Assembly (NCBI RefSeq): GCF_018294505.1
Contig: NC_057800.1
Coordinates: 172,665,703 to 172,729,702, forward strand
Direction: 5' to 3'
DNA: 64,000 nt
Source of the DNA: Triticum aestivum
Taxonomy: Eukaryota; Streptophyta; Magnoliopsida; Poales; Poaceae
The position numbers and the translations under genes are program-made. The number at the start of each line of letters is the position of its first letter. The first letter of the stretch is position 1. Under the pieces are notes generated by a model. That model made no database searches. It worked only from the letters and a program-made list of their open reading frames with translations, and had not been told where the DNA came from. Of this stretch, positions 36,337 to 47,590 are shown piece after piece.

Positions 36337-37782
36337 ATAGGTGCACTAGTTCGGCGAAGAGATGGTGATACAAGTGGTATATGGATGGTAGATAAAGGTT
36401 TTTGTAATCTGAAAATATAAAAACAACAAGGTAACTAATGATAAAAGTGAGCACAAACGGTATTGCAATGCTAGGAAACAAGGCCTAGGGTTCATACTTT
36501 CACTAGTGCAAGTCCTCTCAACAATAATAACATAATTGGATCATATAACTATCCCTCAACATGCAACAAAGAGTCACTCCAAAGTCACTAATAGCGGAGA
36601 ACAAACGAAGAGATTATGGTAGGGTACGAAACCACCTCAAAGTTATTCTTTCCAATCAATCTGTTGGGCTATTCATATAAGTGTCACAAACAGTCCTAGA
36701 GTTCATACTAGAACAACACCTTAAGACACAAATCAACCAAAACCCTAATGTCACCTAGATACTCCAATGTCACCTCAAGTATTCGTGGGTATGATTATAC
36801 GATATGCATCACACAATCTCAGATTCATCTATTCAACCAACACATAGAACCTCAAAGAGTGCGCCAAAGTTTCTACCGGAGAGTCAAGACGAAAACGTGT
36901 GCCAACCCCTATGCATAGATTCCCAAGGTCACAGAACCCGCAAGTTGATCACCAAAACATACATCAAGTGGATCATAGAATACCCCATTGTCACCACAGG
37001 TATCCCACGCAAGACATACATCAAGTGTTCTCAAATCCTTAAAGACTCAATTCGATAAGATAAATTCAAAGGGAAAACTCAATCCATTACAAGAGAGTAG
37101 AGGGTGAGAAACATCATAAGATCCAACTATAATAGCAAAGCTCGCGATACATCACGATCGTAACACCTCAAGAACACGAGAGAGAGGGAGAGAGAGAGAT
37201 CAAACACATAGCTACTAGTACATACCCTCAGCCTCGAGGGAGAACTACTCCCTCCTCGTCATGGAGAGCACCGGGATGATGAAGATGGCCACCGGAGAGG
37301 GATTGCCCCTTTGGCAGGGTTACAGAACGGGTCTAGATTGGTTTTCAGTGGCTACGGAGGCTTCTGGAGGCGGAACTCCAGATCTATTGTGCTCCCCGAA
37401 GTTTTTAGGGTATATGGGTATATATGGGAGGAGAAGTACGTCGGTGGACCTCCGGGCTGTCCACGAGGTAGGGGGCGCGCCCAGGGGGTGGACGCGCCCC
37501 CCACCCTCATGGGCAGCCCGGGACTTTCCTGGTCCAACTCCGATACTCCGTGGGCTTCTTCTAGTCCAAAAATAAGTTTCGTGAAGTTTCAGGTCAATTG
37601 GACTCTGTTTGATTTTCCTTTTCTGCGATACTCTAAAACAAGGAAAAAACAGAAACTGGCATTAGGCTCTAGGTTAATAGGTTAGTCCCAAAAATCATAT
37701 AAAATAGCATATAAAACATCCAAGGTTGATAATATAATAGCATGGAACAATCAAAAATTATAGATATGTTGGAGACGTATCA
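36337..37782 (-). repeat. S 3' LTR (left), cut by the CACTA
   Basis: Matches 41837-42384 plus 60053-60912. Compared with the right LTR it keeps about 28 extra bp near 37480-37510 (GGGGGTGGACGCGCCCCC, partly palindromic). Confidence 0.9.
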
Positions 37783-40617
37783 GCATCCCCAAGCTTAATT
37801 CCTGCTCGTCCTCGAGTAGGTAAATGATAAAAACAGAATTTTTGATGTGGATTGCTACCTAACATATTTATCCATCTAATTCTCTTTATTGTGGCAAGAA
37901 TATTCAGATCCATAAGATTCAAGACAAAATTTTAATATTGACATAAAAATAATAATACTTCAAGCATACTAACTAAGCAATCATGTCTTCTCAAAATAAC
38001 ATGGCCAAAGAAAGTTATCCCTACAAAATCATATAGTCTGGCTATGCTCCATCTTCACCACACAACGTATTTAAATCATGCACAACCCCGATGACAAGCA
38101 AAGCAATTGTTTCATACTTTTGATGTTCTCAAACTTTTTCAATCTTCACGCAATATATGAGCGTGAGCCATGGATATAGCACTATAGGTGGAATAGAATG
38201 GTGGTTGTGGAGAAGACAAAAAGGGAGAAGATAGTCTCACAACAACTAGGTGTATCAAAGGGCTTTGGAGATGCCCATTAATAGATATCAATGTGAGTGA
38301 GTAGGATTGCCATGCAACGGATGCACTAGAGCTATAAGTGTATGAAAGCTCAACAAAAGAAACTAAGTGGGTGTGCATCCAACTTGCTTTCTCACGAAGA
38401 CCTAGGGCATTTTGAGGAAGCCCATCATTGGAATATACAAGCCAAGTTCTATAATGAAAGATTCCCACTAGTATATGAAAGTGACAACATAGGAGACTCT
38501 CTATCATGAAGATCATGGTGCTACTTTGAAGCACAAGTGTGGTAAAAGGATAGTAACATTGTCCCTTCTCTCTTTTTCTCTCATTTTTTTCTCTTTTTTT
38601 TATTTGGGCCTTCTTTCTTTTTTTCTTTTGGCCTCTTTTCTCTTTTTTTATTTTTCTTCCGGAATCTCATCCTGACTTGTGGGGGAATCATAGTCTCCAT
38701 CATCCTTTCCTCACTGGGACAATGCTCTAATAATGATGATCATCACACTTCTTTTTACTTACAACTCAATACTTAGAACAAAATATGACTCTATGTGAAT
38801 GCCTCCGGCGGTGCACCGGGATATGCAATGAATCAAGAGTGACATGTATGGAAGAATTATGAACGGTGGCTTTGCCACAAATACGATGTCAACTACATGA
38901 TCATGCAAAGCAATATGACAATGATGGAGCGTGTCATAATAATGGAACGGTGGAAAGTTGCATGGCAATATATCTCGGACTGGCTATGGAAATGCTATAA
39001 TAGGTAGGTATGGTGGCTGTTTTGAGGAAGGTATATGGTGGGTTTATGATACCGGCGAAAGGTGCGCGGTATTAGAGAGGCTAGCAATGGTGGAAGGGTG
39101 AGAGTGCGTATAATCCATGGACTCACCATTAGTCATAAAGAACTCACATACTTATTGCAAAAATTTATTAGTTATCGAAACAAAGTACTATGCGCATGCT
39201 CCTAGGGGGATAGAATGGTAGGAAAAGACCATCGCTCATCCCCGACCGCCACTCATAAGGAAGACAATCAATAAATAAATCATGCTCCAACTTTGTCATA
39301 TAACGGTTCACCATACGTGCATGCTACGGGAACCCCAAACGTTAAAACAACTATCTCTCAAATTCACAACTACTCAACTAGCATGACTCTAATATCACCA
39401 TCCTCATATCTCAAAACAATCATCAACTATCAAACTTCTCATAGTATTCAATGCACTTTCTATGAAAGTTTTTATTATATCCCTCTTGGATGCTCATCAT
39501 ATTAGGACTAAATTCATAACTAAAGCAAATCACCATGCTGTTTAGGACTCTCAAAATAATATAAGTGAAGCATGAGCGTTCATATATTTCTTCAAAATAA
39601 AACCACCACCGTGCTCTAAAAACATATAAGTGAAGCACTAGAGCAACAACAAACTACTCCGAAAGATATAAGTGAAGATCAAATGAGTAGTCGAATAATT
39701 ATGCAACTATGTGAAGACTCTCTAACATTTAATAATTTCTGATCTTGGTATTTTATTAAAACATCAAGCAAAGCAAAATAAAATAAAATGACGCTCCAAG
39801 CAAAACACATATCATGTGGCGAATAAAAATATAGCTCCAAGTAAAGTTACCGATGAACGAAGATGAAAGAGGGGATGCCTTCCGGGGCATCCCCAACCTT
39901 AGGCTCTTGGTTGTCCTTTAATATTGCCTTGGGGTGCCTTGGTCATCCCCAATCTTAGGCTTTTTCCACTTCTTATTCCATAGTCCATCGAATCTTTACC
40001 AAAAACTTGAAAACTTCACAACACAAAACTTAACAGAAAACTTGTAAGCTCCGTTAGTATAAGAAAATAAATCACCACTTAGGTACTGTTGTGAACTCAT
40101 TATAAATTCATATTGGTGTAATATATACTGTATTACAACTTCTCTATGGTTCATACCCTCCGATACTACTCACAGATTCATCAAAATAAGCAAACAACAC
40201 ATAGAAAACAGAATCTGTCAAAAACAGAACAGTCCGTAGTAATCTGTATCAAACATATACTTCTGGAACTCATAAAATTCTAAAATAAATTGGTGGACCT
40301 GAGTAATTTTTCTATTAATCATATGCAAAAAGAATTAACTAAATATCACTCTCCAGTAAAAATGGCAGCAATTCTCGTGAGCGCTAAAGTTTCTGTTTTT
40401 TATAGCAAGATCGCAAAAACTTTCCCCAAGTCTTCCCAAAGGTTCTACTTGGCACAAACACTAATTAAACACAAAAAACACAACCATAACAGAGTATAGA
40501 TAAATTATTTATTACTAAACAGGAACAAAAAGCAAGGAACAAAAATAAAGTTGGGTTGCCTCCCAACAAGCGCTATCGTTTAACGCCCCTAGCTAGGCAT
40601 GACGATTTCAATGATGC
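37783..40617. other. S interior, 3' part, non-coding
   Basis: 2.8 kb with no supported ORF. Features are a pyrimidine-rich run at about 38565-38660 and an A-rich tract at about 39765-39800. A box CATCCCCAACCTTAGGCTC (39889) recurs as CATCCCCAATCTTAGGC (39944) and resembles the polypurine-tract region at 37783 (CATCCCCAAGCTTAA). Confidence 0.6.
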
Positions 40618-41502
40618 TCACATAAAATATAAGAATTGTAACATAAAGAGGGAATCATGAAGAATATGACTAGCACATTTAAGCCTAACCCACTTCCTAT
40701 GCATAGGGATTTTGTGAGCAAACAACTTATGGGAACAAGAATTAACTTGCATAAGAAGGTAAAACAAGGATAACTTCAAGATTTTAAGCACATAGAGAGG
40801 AAACTTGATATTATTGCAACTCCTACAAGCATATGTTCCTCCCTCATAATAATTTTCAGTAGCATCATGAATGAATTCAACAATATAACCAGCACCTAAA
40901 GCATTCTTTTCATGATCTACAAGCATAGAAATTTTATTACTCTCCACACAAGCAAAATTCTTCTCATGAATAATAGTGGGAGCAAACTCAACAAAATAAT
41001 TATCATGTGAGGCATAATCCAATTGAAAACTAAAATCATGATGACAAGTTTCATGGATATCATTATTCTTTATAGCATACAAGTCATCACAATAATCATC
41101 ATAGATAGCAACTTTGTTCTCATAATCAATTGGAACCTCTTCCGGAATAGTGGATTCATCACAAAATAAAGTCATGACCTCTCCAAATCCACTTTCATCA
41201 ATATAATCATCATAAATAGGAGGCATGCATTCATCATAATAAATTTTCTCATCAAAACTTGGGGGAAAAGTATCATCTTCATCGAACATAGCTTCTCCAA
41301 GCTTGTGGCTTTGCATATCATTAGCATCATGGATATTCAAGGAATTCATACTAACAACATTGCAATCATGCTCATCATTCAAATATTTAGTGCCAAACAT
41401 TCTAATGCATTCTTCTTCTAGCACTTGAGCACAATTATCGGAATCCTTATTCTTACGAAAAACATTAAAAAGATGAAGCATATGGGGTACCCTTAATTCC
41501 AT
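40618..41502 (-). CDS. Acidic protein of the S element, function unknown
   Basis: An uninterrupted 294-codon ORF with ATG at 41500-41502, about 125 bp inside the 5' LTR, which is where gag would be. The protein is very rich in Asp, Glu and Tyr over residues 40-210, with clusters such as YYDECMPPIYDDYIDE. There is a CRSC pair near residue 225 and a hydrophobic then basic C-terminus (KFPLYVLKILKLSLFYLLM). I see no gag, zinc-knuckle or protease motif. Its position and intact length suggest a retained element protein. I do not recognise a family, so a function cannot be given. Confidence 0.5.
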   Translation of the reverse strand: MELRVPHMLHLFNVFRKNKDSDNCAQVLEEECIRMFGTKYLNDEHDCNVVSMNSLNIHDANDMQSHKLGEAMFDEDDTFPPSFDEKIYYDECMPPIYDDYIDESGFGEVMTLFCDESTIPEEVPIDYENKVAIYDDYCDDLYAIKNNDIHETCHHDFSFQLDYASHDNYFVEFAPTIIHEKNFACVESNKISMLVDHEKNALGAGYIVEFIHDATENYYEGGTYACRSCNNIKFPLYVLKILKLSLFYLLMQVNSCSHKLFAHKIPMHRKWVRLKCASHILHDSLFMLQFLYFM

Positions 41503-41627
41503 TTTTTTGTAGTTTTGTTTTATAAACTAAACTAGTGATAAAACAAGAAACAAAAAGATTCGATTGCAAGATCTAAAGATATACCTTCAAGCACTCACCA
41601 CCCCGGCAACGGTGCCAGAAAAGAGCT

Positions 41628-42384
41628 TGATGTCTACTACACAACCTTCTTATTGTAGACGTTGTTGTGCCTCCAAGGTTTGTAGGACAGTAGCAAATTT
41701 CCCTCAAGTGGATGACCTAAGGTTTATCAATCCGTAGGAGGCGTAGGATGAAGTTGGTCTCTCTCAAGCAACCCTGCAACCAAATAACAAAGAGTCTCTT
41801 GTGTCCCCAACACACCCAATACAACGGTAAATTGTATAGGTGCACTAGTTCGGTGAAGAGATGGTGATACAAGTGGCATATGGATGGTAGATAAAGGTTT
41901 TTATATTCTGAAAATATAAAAACAGAAAGGTAACTAATGATAAAAGTGAGCACAAACGGTATTGCAATGCTAGGAAACAAGGCCTAGGGTTCATACTTTC
42001 ACTAGTGCAAGTCCTCTCAACAATAATAACATAATTGGATCATATAACTATCCCTCAACATGCAACAAAGAGTCACTCCAAAGTCACTAATAGAGGAGAA
42101 CAAACGAAGAGATTATGGTAGGGTACGAAACCACCTCAAAGTTATTCTTTCCAATCAATCCGTTGGGCTATTCCTATAAGTGTCACAAACAGCCCTAGAG
42201 TTCGTACTAGAATAACACCTTAAGACACAAATCAACCAAAACCCTACTGTCACCTAGATACTCCAATGTCACCTCAAGTATCTGTGGGTATGATTATACG
42301 ATATACATCACACAATCTAAGATTCATTTATTCAACCAACACATAGAACCTCAAAGAGTGCCCCAAAGTTTCTACCAGGGAGTC
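41628..42384 (-). repeat. S 5' LTR (right), first part
   Basis: 757 bp from TGATGTCTACTACACAACC to the G3 insertion. The LTR resumes at 60053 after the TSD gagtc. Confidence 0.9.
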
Positions 42385-43334
42385 TGTCGGATTTCGGGTT
42401 TCGGCAGACCATTGAGGTTCGAATACTAGGGTGCGCGCAGAGATTTCGCCTTCTACCTACCTGCGCCCCACCGTCTCGCTAAGATCTAAGCTATGGAAAG
42501 AACAGCACAAGAGACACAGGGTTTATACTAGTTCGGGCCACCATTGTGGTGTAATACCCTACTCTAGTTTGTGGTGTGGTGGATTGCCTCTTGGGCTGAT
42601 GATGATGAGAAATACAAGGAAGAACAACCTCGCGAGGTCTGTTCTTGGCTGGGGCGATGAACTGCTAGGAGGAGTTCAGTCACCCTTCTCTCTCTCTCTC
42701 TCTCTCTGCGTGATGCTACTCGATCCGATCCCAACTTGTTTCTGGATTGGCCGATCCTCTCTACCCTGGGGGTGGCTAGTCCTATTTATAGGCAAAGTCC
42801 TTGGGTCTCTTCCCAAATATTGAGCGGGAAGGGCGCCAACAATTGGCCATTTTGAAGGGGAACATCTGGTACACTTATCTTGACTAAAGTTGGTCCTCGC
42901 CTGCCAAAGGCTCGGGTGGTGACGCTAGCTTGGGCTCCATAATGACTTCCTCCCTGTCGTTGGGCTGGTCTTGGTCTCATTCCACCGAAACGGGTGCCTT
43001 TGCTTGATGCTCTCGCCTGCGCTTGCTCCCTTTGCACCAAAGAGGAAAGGAGGACACTACGCGGGCCGGCGCCCGCCTGGCGCCCTTGGTCGTCATGGCT
43101 TGCATCACGGGCACCTCGTGAGGTACCCCGCCTTGATCTCTCCGCCTCCTCGCGAGCCAGACTGATGAGGTCGTGCCCGAGGAAGCTCCATGTCATCCGC
43201 CCCGCGAGGCTTGGCCCCTCGCGAGGGTCTTGGGTCTGTGTTGATGAAGATGGGCCGTGCTGGGCCCCTCCTCGAGCCATGCCGCAGGCCGCAGGCAGGC
43301 AAGTCTGGGGACCCCCGTTCCTAGAACACCGATA
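42385..43334 (-). repeat. G3 3' LTR (left)
   Basis: 950 bp; includes a (CT)n run at about 42690-42708 and an inverse TATA box (TATAAATA on the minus strand) at 42783-42790. Its end is TA in place of the CA seen in the right copy. Confidence 0.92.
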
Positions 43335-43573
43335 GTAGCCCTCGGGCCCAAGGCGCGCCCGGACTTGGCCATGCAGGGAGGCGAAAGGGAAGAGCAAAGC
43401 GTCGCGGGCCCTAACAGCCTGCGGCCTTGGGCGCCGCATGGCGGTTGATTGGACGTGGGCGTCTCCACTTCCCCACGGTGCCTCGGCAACTGCACGGACT
43501 GGAGAAGTCCCTGCATGAAAAGCGGGTCATGATTACCTGCGATCATGGAGGCCGACGGTTGGCCCTCGCCGGC

Positions 43574-43579
43574 TATAAG
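43574..43579 (+). promoter_or_regulatory. TATA box of the antisense B3-like ORF
   Basis: GGCTATAAGTAC lies about 60 bp upstream of the ancestral start codon position (43634). The related copy has CTATAAATG at the corresponding place (minus strand, near 61592). Confidence 0.5.
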
Positions 43580-43633
43580 TACGGAGCGGCTCGCGCCCTT
43601 CCAGTTCATCCCCCTTGCTTCTCCTTCTTCTTC

Positions 43634-44413
43634 CTGGCTCCGTCGAGGAGGTTCTCGGCCACAGAGAAGGGGAAGGCTCGCCAGGTTGACCCTGCCTCTC
43701 CCCCTCCCAAGCGCGGTCGAGGTCGCCCTCGCAAACATCATGTGGCCACCACGGCAGCTCCCCGCGGCCGTGGAGATTATTTCCAGCTCGGTGACGGGCG
43801 GATTGCTGCGGCCGGGGGGCGCGCTTCGGTCATGCGTTCCCCTAGGCCGCACTTTCGCGCTGCAGAGGTGCTGTCGGAGTTCGTCGTGTGGTCGGTGGAG
43901 CCGACTAGCACCCGGCTTCAACTTCCTCGCTTCCTCCTCGGCGAGCTCCCGGCCGGCGCCCCGGGCGGCCTTTGGCTTCACGCAGACGGCTGCTGCAGCC
44001 GGGCCTCATGGGCTTCATTGGAGGTCTCCGCAGCCGGGAGCCTGGCCTTGACCCGCGGTTGGCAGACGTTTGCCCGCGCGCGTGGCCTGAGTCGTCGGTG
44101 CACCCTGCACTTCAAGTTTGACGGTGATGCCACCCTCTACGTGAGGGTGTTTGGGGAAGATGGTCGCCGTGCAGGGTACTGCCCTGAGGACGACGACCGC
44201 GGCCGGGGACCCAGCCCCGGCGATGATGGAGAGGACAGCGCTCACGTGATTGGCGGCGCTCAGGGTTCCCCAAGCTTCACCAGTTCTTCTTCAGGCGGTG
44301 ACTCTTCTAGCGGTGGCCGTGGTCATCCTCCACGCCGTCGTACCTGCTTGGAAGGTGGTAGCGTGTCTGCCCGCCGTCGCGCCTCGGTGAAGCGCGAGAG
44401 GGAGTCTGCCTGA
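43634..44413 (+). CDS. Antisense ORF with AT-hook and B3-like DNA-binding domain
   Basis: The frame is open from 43427 to TGA at 44411-44413. By comparison with the copy at 61484 the original ATG was at 43634, which is CTG here; the next ATG is 43832. Counted from 43634, residues 26-34 form an AT-hook (KRGRGRPRK). Residues about 80-181 match a B3 domain of the plant REM type: RLQLPRFLLGELP, a central W, TRGWQTFARARGL, then LHFKFDGDATLYVRVFGEDG. The tail is acidic and Ser-rich, then basic. B3 domains bind DNA in plant transcription factors, so a nuclear DNA-binding role is inferred. It is antisense to pol, between pol and the 3' LTR. The start loss suggests decay in this copy; the domain call is by eye. 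Confidence 0.6.
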   Translation: MAPSRRFSATEKGKARQVDPASPPPKRGRGRPRKHHVATTAAPRGRGDYFQLGDGRIAAAGGRASVMRSPRPHFRAAEVLSEFVVWSVEPTSTRLQLPRFLLGELPAGAPGGLWLHADGCCSRASWASLEVSAAGSLALTRGWQTFARARGLSRRCTLHFKFDGDATLYVRVFGEDGRRAGYCPEDDDRGRGPSPGDDGEDSAHVIGGAQGSPSFTSSSSGGDSSSGGRGHPPRRRTCLEGGSVSARRRASVKRERESA

Positions 44414-45072
44414 GCCCCGGAGGCACCCCGAGTCTTCCCTGCAGGCCGGTGTGAGGCGAGCTACGCCTGATTTGCTCTTTCTTTTCCTTTTTCCTGCGTA
44501 AAAAGACAGTAGCGTGGAGCCCCGCGGGGGCGTGTTTGGGTTATTGCTGTTAATCATCGCTTTGCTTCCGTTATCGTGCCTTCCGGCTACGTGCCCGCGC
44601 GTGGATAGTTCCTGGCCCCAGCCGTGGGGGGGGCGACCGACCCAGGCCCTGTGTTCATGTCGCGGTGCCCGTGGGGCACGGACTGGAGGGGTGCTCCTGT
44701 AATGGACCCAGGTCGCGAAACCTTTGAATGACTAGGACAGAAACACTCACGAGGGCGCTCGGCTGCCCCCCTCGCGAGGCCTTGCATAAGAGAAATCAAG
44801 GCAGGAGAGTGAAAAGTCAAAGAACCACAAGTCAAAGACGGCAACAGCTTCAACAAAACTTCGAATGAGAATGAACAAGCCAACTGCAGAAAGCAAATGA
44901 AAAAGCCGCGTCCGGCACCTAATCTAGTCTTCGACGTCTTCTCACCAGCGCGGAGCGAAGTGTTGCCACTGGGCGTGGGAGGGAGCCCCAGGGCCTGAGG
45001 CCGGCGCTCCTGAGACTCCGGGGCGTGTACAACCCCAACTCATTATTACGTGAGAGTGCCACGGGCGGCGAG
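44414..45072. other. G3 spacer between antisense ORF and pol, non-coding
   Basis: The 3' ends of the antisense ORF and pol converge here. No conserved ORF is seen. It includes a G-rich stretch near 44620-44640. Confidence 0.5.
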
Positions 45073-45390
45073 CTTCACAGGCGTTGGCCTTCTTCACAGG
45101 CTCCGGGCCTTTCTTGGGGGAAGCAAGCTTCATGGGCATTCGCCCTCTTCACAGGCTCTGGGCCTTTTCCAAAACGCGACAACTTCACAGGCATTCGCCT
45201 TCTTCACAAGCTCTGGGCCTTTTCCAAAAAGGATAATCTTCACAGGCATTCGCCTTCTTCACAGGCTCTGGGCCTTTTCCAAAAAGGATAATCTTCACAG
45301 GCATTCGCCTTCTTCATAGGCTCTGGGCCTTTTCCAAAAAGGATAATCTTCACAGGCATTCGCCTTCTTCACAGGCTCTGGGCCTTTTTA
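45073..45390. repeat. 55-bp tandem repeat after G3 pol (about 5.8 units)
   Basis: Units of exactly 55 bp starting CTTCACAGGCATTCGCC with a GGGCCTTTTCCAAAAAGG core. The units near pol are nearly identical and the ones near 45073 more diverged. The pol stop codon (45388-45390) lies in the first unit, so pol's end has been drawn into the array. Confidence 0.9.
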
Positions 45391-46544
45391 GGGGTAGAAC
45401 CTCCGGAGGTGCTGGACGTTCCATGCGTTCTGGACCGGCACCCCCTCCCGAGTCTCCAAGCGCACGGAGCCAGGCCTGGAAACATGAACAACCTTGAACG
45501 GGCCCTCCCACATGGGAGACAGCTTGTGCAGTCCCTCCCTGGAGAGAACCCGCCTGAGCACGAGGTCTCCTACCTCGATAGTTCTGGGGCGGATGTTGCG
45601 GCAGTGATATCATCGCAGTGCTTGTTGGTACCTCGCCGCTCGCAGCGCGGCTTCTCGGCGACGTTCCTCCCCCAGCACGAGGTCCATCCCCCGCATGGCA
45701 TCCTGCTGCGCCTCGTCGAACGCCAGGACCCGTGCGGAGCGACGTCTGACCTCGTGAGGGAGGACCGCTTCGGCTCCATAGACCAGGAAGAACGGGGTCT
45801 CTCCAGTCGGCTTGGTCGCGGTCGTGCAGATGGACCACAGCATGGACTGAAGCTCATCGTACCAACCTCTGCCGCAGGCCTCCAGCTTCTTCTTGAACGT
45901 CCTGGTCTTGAGGCCCCTCAGGACCTCTTCGTTGGCTCGCTCGGCCTGGCCGTTGCTTCGGGGGTGCGCCACCGAAGCGTAGCATATCTGCATTCCAAGG
46001 TTAGCACAGTATGTTTTGAAGAGGTTACTGGTGAACTGCGAAACGTTGTCTGTGATGATGCGGTTCGGCACCCCGAACCGGCTCACGATGCCCCTGATGA
46101 ACTTGACCGCGGAACCCGCGGGGATGGTGCGGACGGCCTCTACTTCAGCCCACTTGGAGAACTTGTCCACGGCGACGTAGAGGTAGCGGTAGCCCCCTGG
46201 CGCCCGAGGAAACCGGCCCAGGATATCCAGCCCCCAGACTGCGAACGGCCACGAAAGGGGTATAGTCTGCAGGCCTCCTGCCGGCTGATGGATCTGCTTG
46301 GCGTGGAACTGGCAGGCCTCACAAGTCTTCACCAGTTCGACGGCATCATTGAGTGCGGTGGGCCAATAAAACCCACTGCGGAACGCCTTGCCGACGAGGG
46401 TCCGTGATGATGAATGATGTCCACAGTCTCCGCCGTGTATATCTTCCAGCAGCTCCTTTCCTTGCTCCCTGGAGATGCAGCGCAGGGATACATCGTTTGG
46501 TCACTTCCGGTAGAGCTCTCCATCCTTGATGCAGTATGCCGTGG
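45388..46544 (-). pseudogene. G3 integrase (pol C-terminal part)
   Basis: One frame runs from the F3 insertion border to TAA at 45388-45390. It contains the HHCC zinc-binding region (GGDCGHHSSSRTLVGKAF, CEACQFHAKQ) and the DDE core. The core residues are the Asp in WGLDILGRF, the Asp in IITDNVSQF (usual DNGSQF, so Gly is Val here) and the Glu in GQAERANEEVL. It ends with a C-terminal domain (YQQAL...YHCRNIRPRTIEVGDLVL). Two stops break it: TGA at 46501-46503 and TGA at 45610-45612, the latter a CGA-to-TGA change in a CpG context. It is the 3' half of the pol interrupted by F3. Confidence 0.88.
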
Positions 46545-46549
46545 CCAGT

Positions 46550-47034
46550 TGTCGGTGTCAAAACCGGCGGATCTCGGGTAGGGGGTCCCGAACTGTGCGT
46601 CAAGGCCGGATGGTAACAGGAGACAAGGGACACGATGTTTTTACCTAGGTTCGTGCCCTCTCGATGGAGGTAATACCCTACTCCTTCTTGATTAATATTG
46701 ATGATATGGGTAGTACAAGAGTAGATCTACCACGAGATCAAGGAGGCTAAACCCTAGAAGCTAGCCTATGGTATGATTGTTGTATATGGAGTTGTTGTCC
46801 TACGGACTACAACCCTCCGGTTTATATAGACACCGGATAGGGTTAGGGTTACACAGAGTCGGTTACAATGGTAGGAGATCTTGAATATCCGCATCGCCAA
46901 GCTTGCCTTCCACGCCAAGGAAAGTCCCATCCGGACACGGGACGAAGTCTTCAATCTTGTATCTTCATAGTCCTGGAGTCCGGCTGAAGGTATAGTCCGG
47001 CTACCCGAACACCCCCTAATCCAGGACTCCCTCA
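46550..47034 (-). repeat. F3 3' LTR (left)
   Basis: 485 bp, TG to CA, inverse TATA (TCTATATAAACC, minus) at 46819-46830. Confidence 0.93.
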
Positions 47035-47470
47035 GTAGCCCCTGAACCAGGCTTCAATGACGACGAGTCCGGCGCGCAGATTGTCTTCGGCATTGCAAGG
47101 CGGGTTCCTCCTCCAAGTCCTTCATAGAAGATTGTAAACACCAAGAGTAGTGTCCGGCTCTGCAAAATAAGTTTCCACATATTGCCATAGAGAGAATAAT
47201 ATTAACACAAATCAAATCTGCTGACGTATTCCGCAGTGCGTCATCACACTACGGCCAAGTCCTTTACTCGAATCGTTTTTACTTTTCCACCTCAGCACGT
47301 TTTGCGAGGCGGTTTCCTTGGCACGTCTTGTCAAAGCAGAGATCGTGTACCCCTTTTACGGGATTCTCATCAATACGGACGTGGGTAACCCAACCGCGCC
47401 ATTTATCACGGCGCTTGGGAGGCAAGCGAGTTTTACTAGGCTGGTGGGGACGCACAACCGCATCCGCCCA

Positions 47471-47477
47471 TATAAGG
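47471..47477 (+). promoter_or_regulatory. TATA box of the F3 antisense gene
   Basis: CCATATAAGGGG, about 115 bp upstream of the ATG at 47591, conserved in position with F1 (11546). The 556 bp between the LTR and the ATG is thus the antisense gene's promoter and leader. Confidence 0.55.
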
Positions 47478-47590
47478 GGATAAGGATCCACCTTTTTACC
47501 TACGCCTTCTTCCTCCTTTGCCTATCCATCTCCTGCGCACTCGAGCTCCAGCGCCCAAGCCCGCACTTCCCACCTCAACCTTCTCCAGCA

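Noticed and set aside
42786..43981. Long minus-strand ORFs (217 and 262 codons) over the G3 3' LTR and the B3-like ORF
   Set aside because: They cross the LTR boundary and oppose the B3-like frame, which has domain support and an independent homolog; the minus frames have neither.
45025..45319. Repeat-containing short proteins on the plus strand
   Set aside because: They are translations of the 55-bp tandem array in two frames; the period is not a multiple of three, so no frame is conserved.
45409..46407. 332-codon plus-strand ORF
   Set aside because: It is the mirror of the G3 integrase on the minus strand, which has clear HHCC and DDE motifs; GC-rich coding DNA often leaves the opposite strand open.
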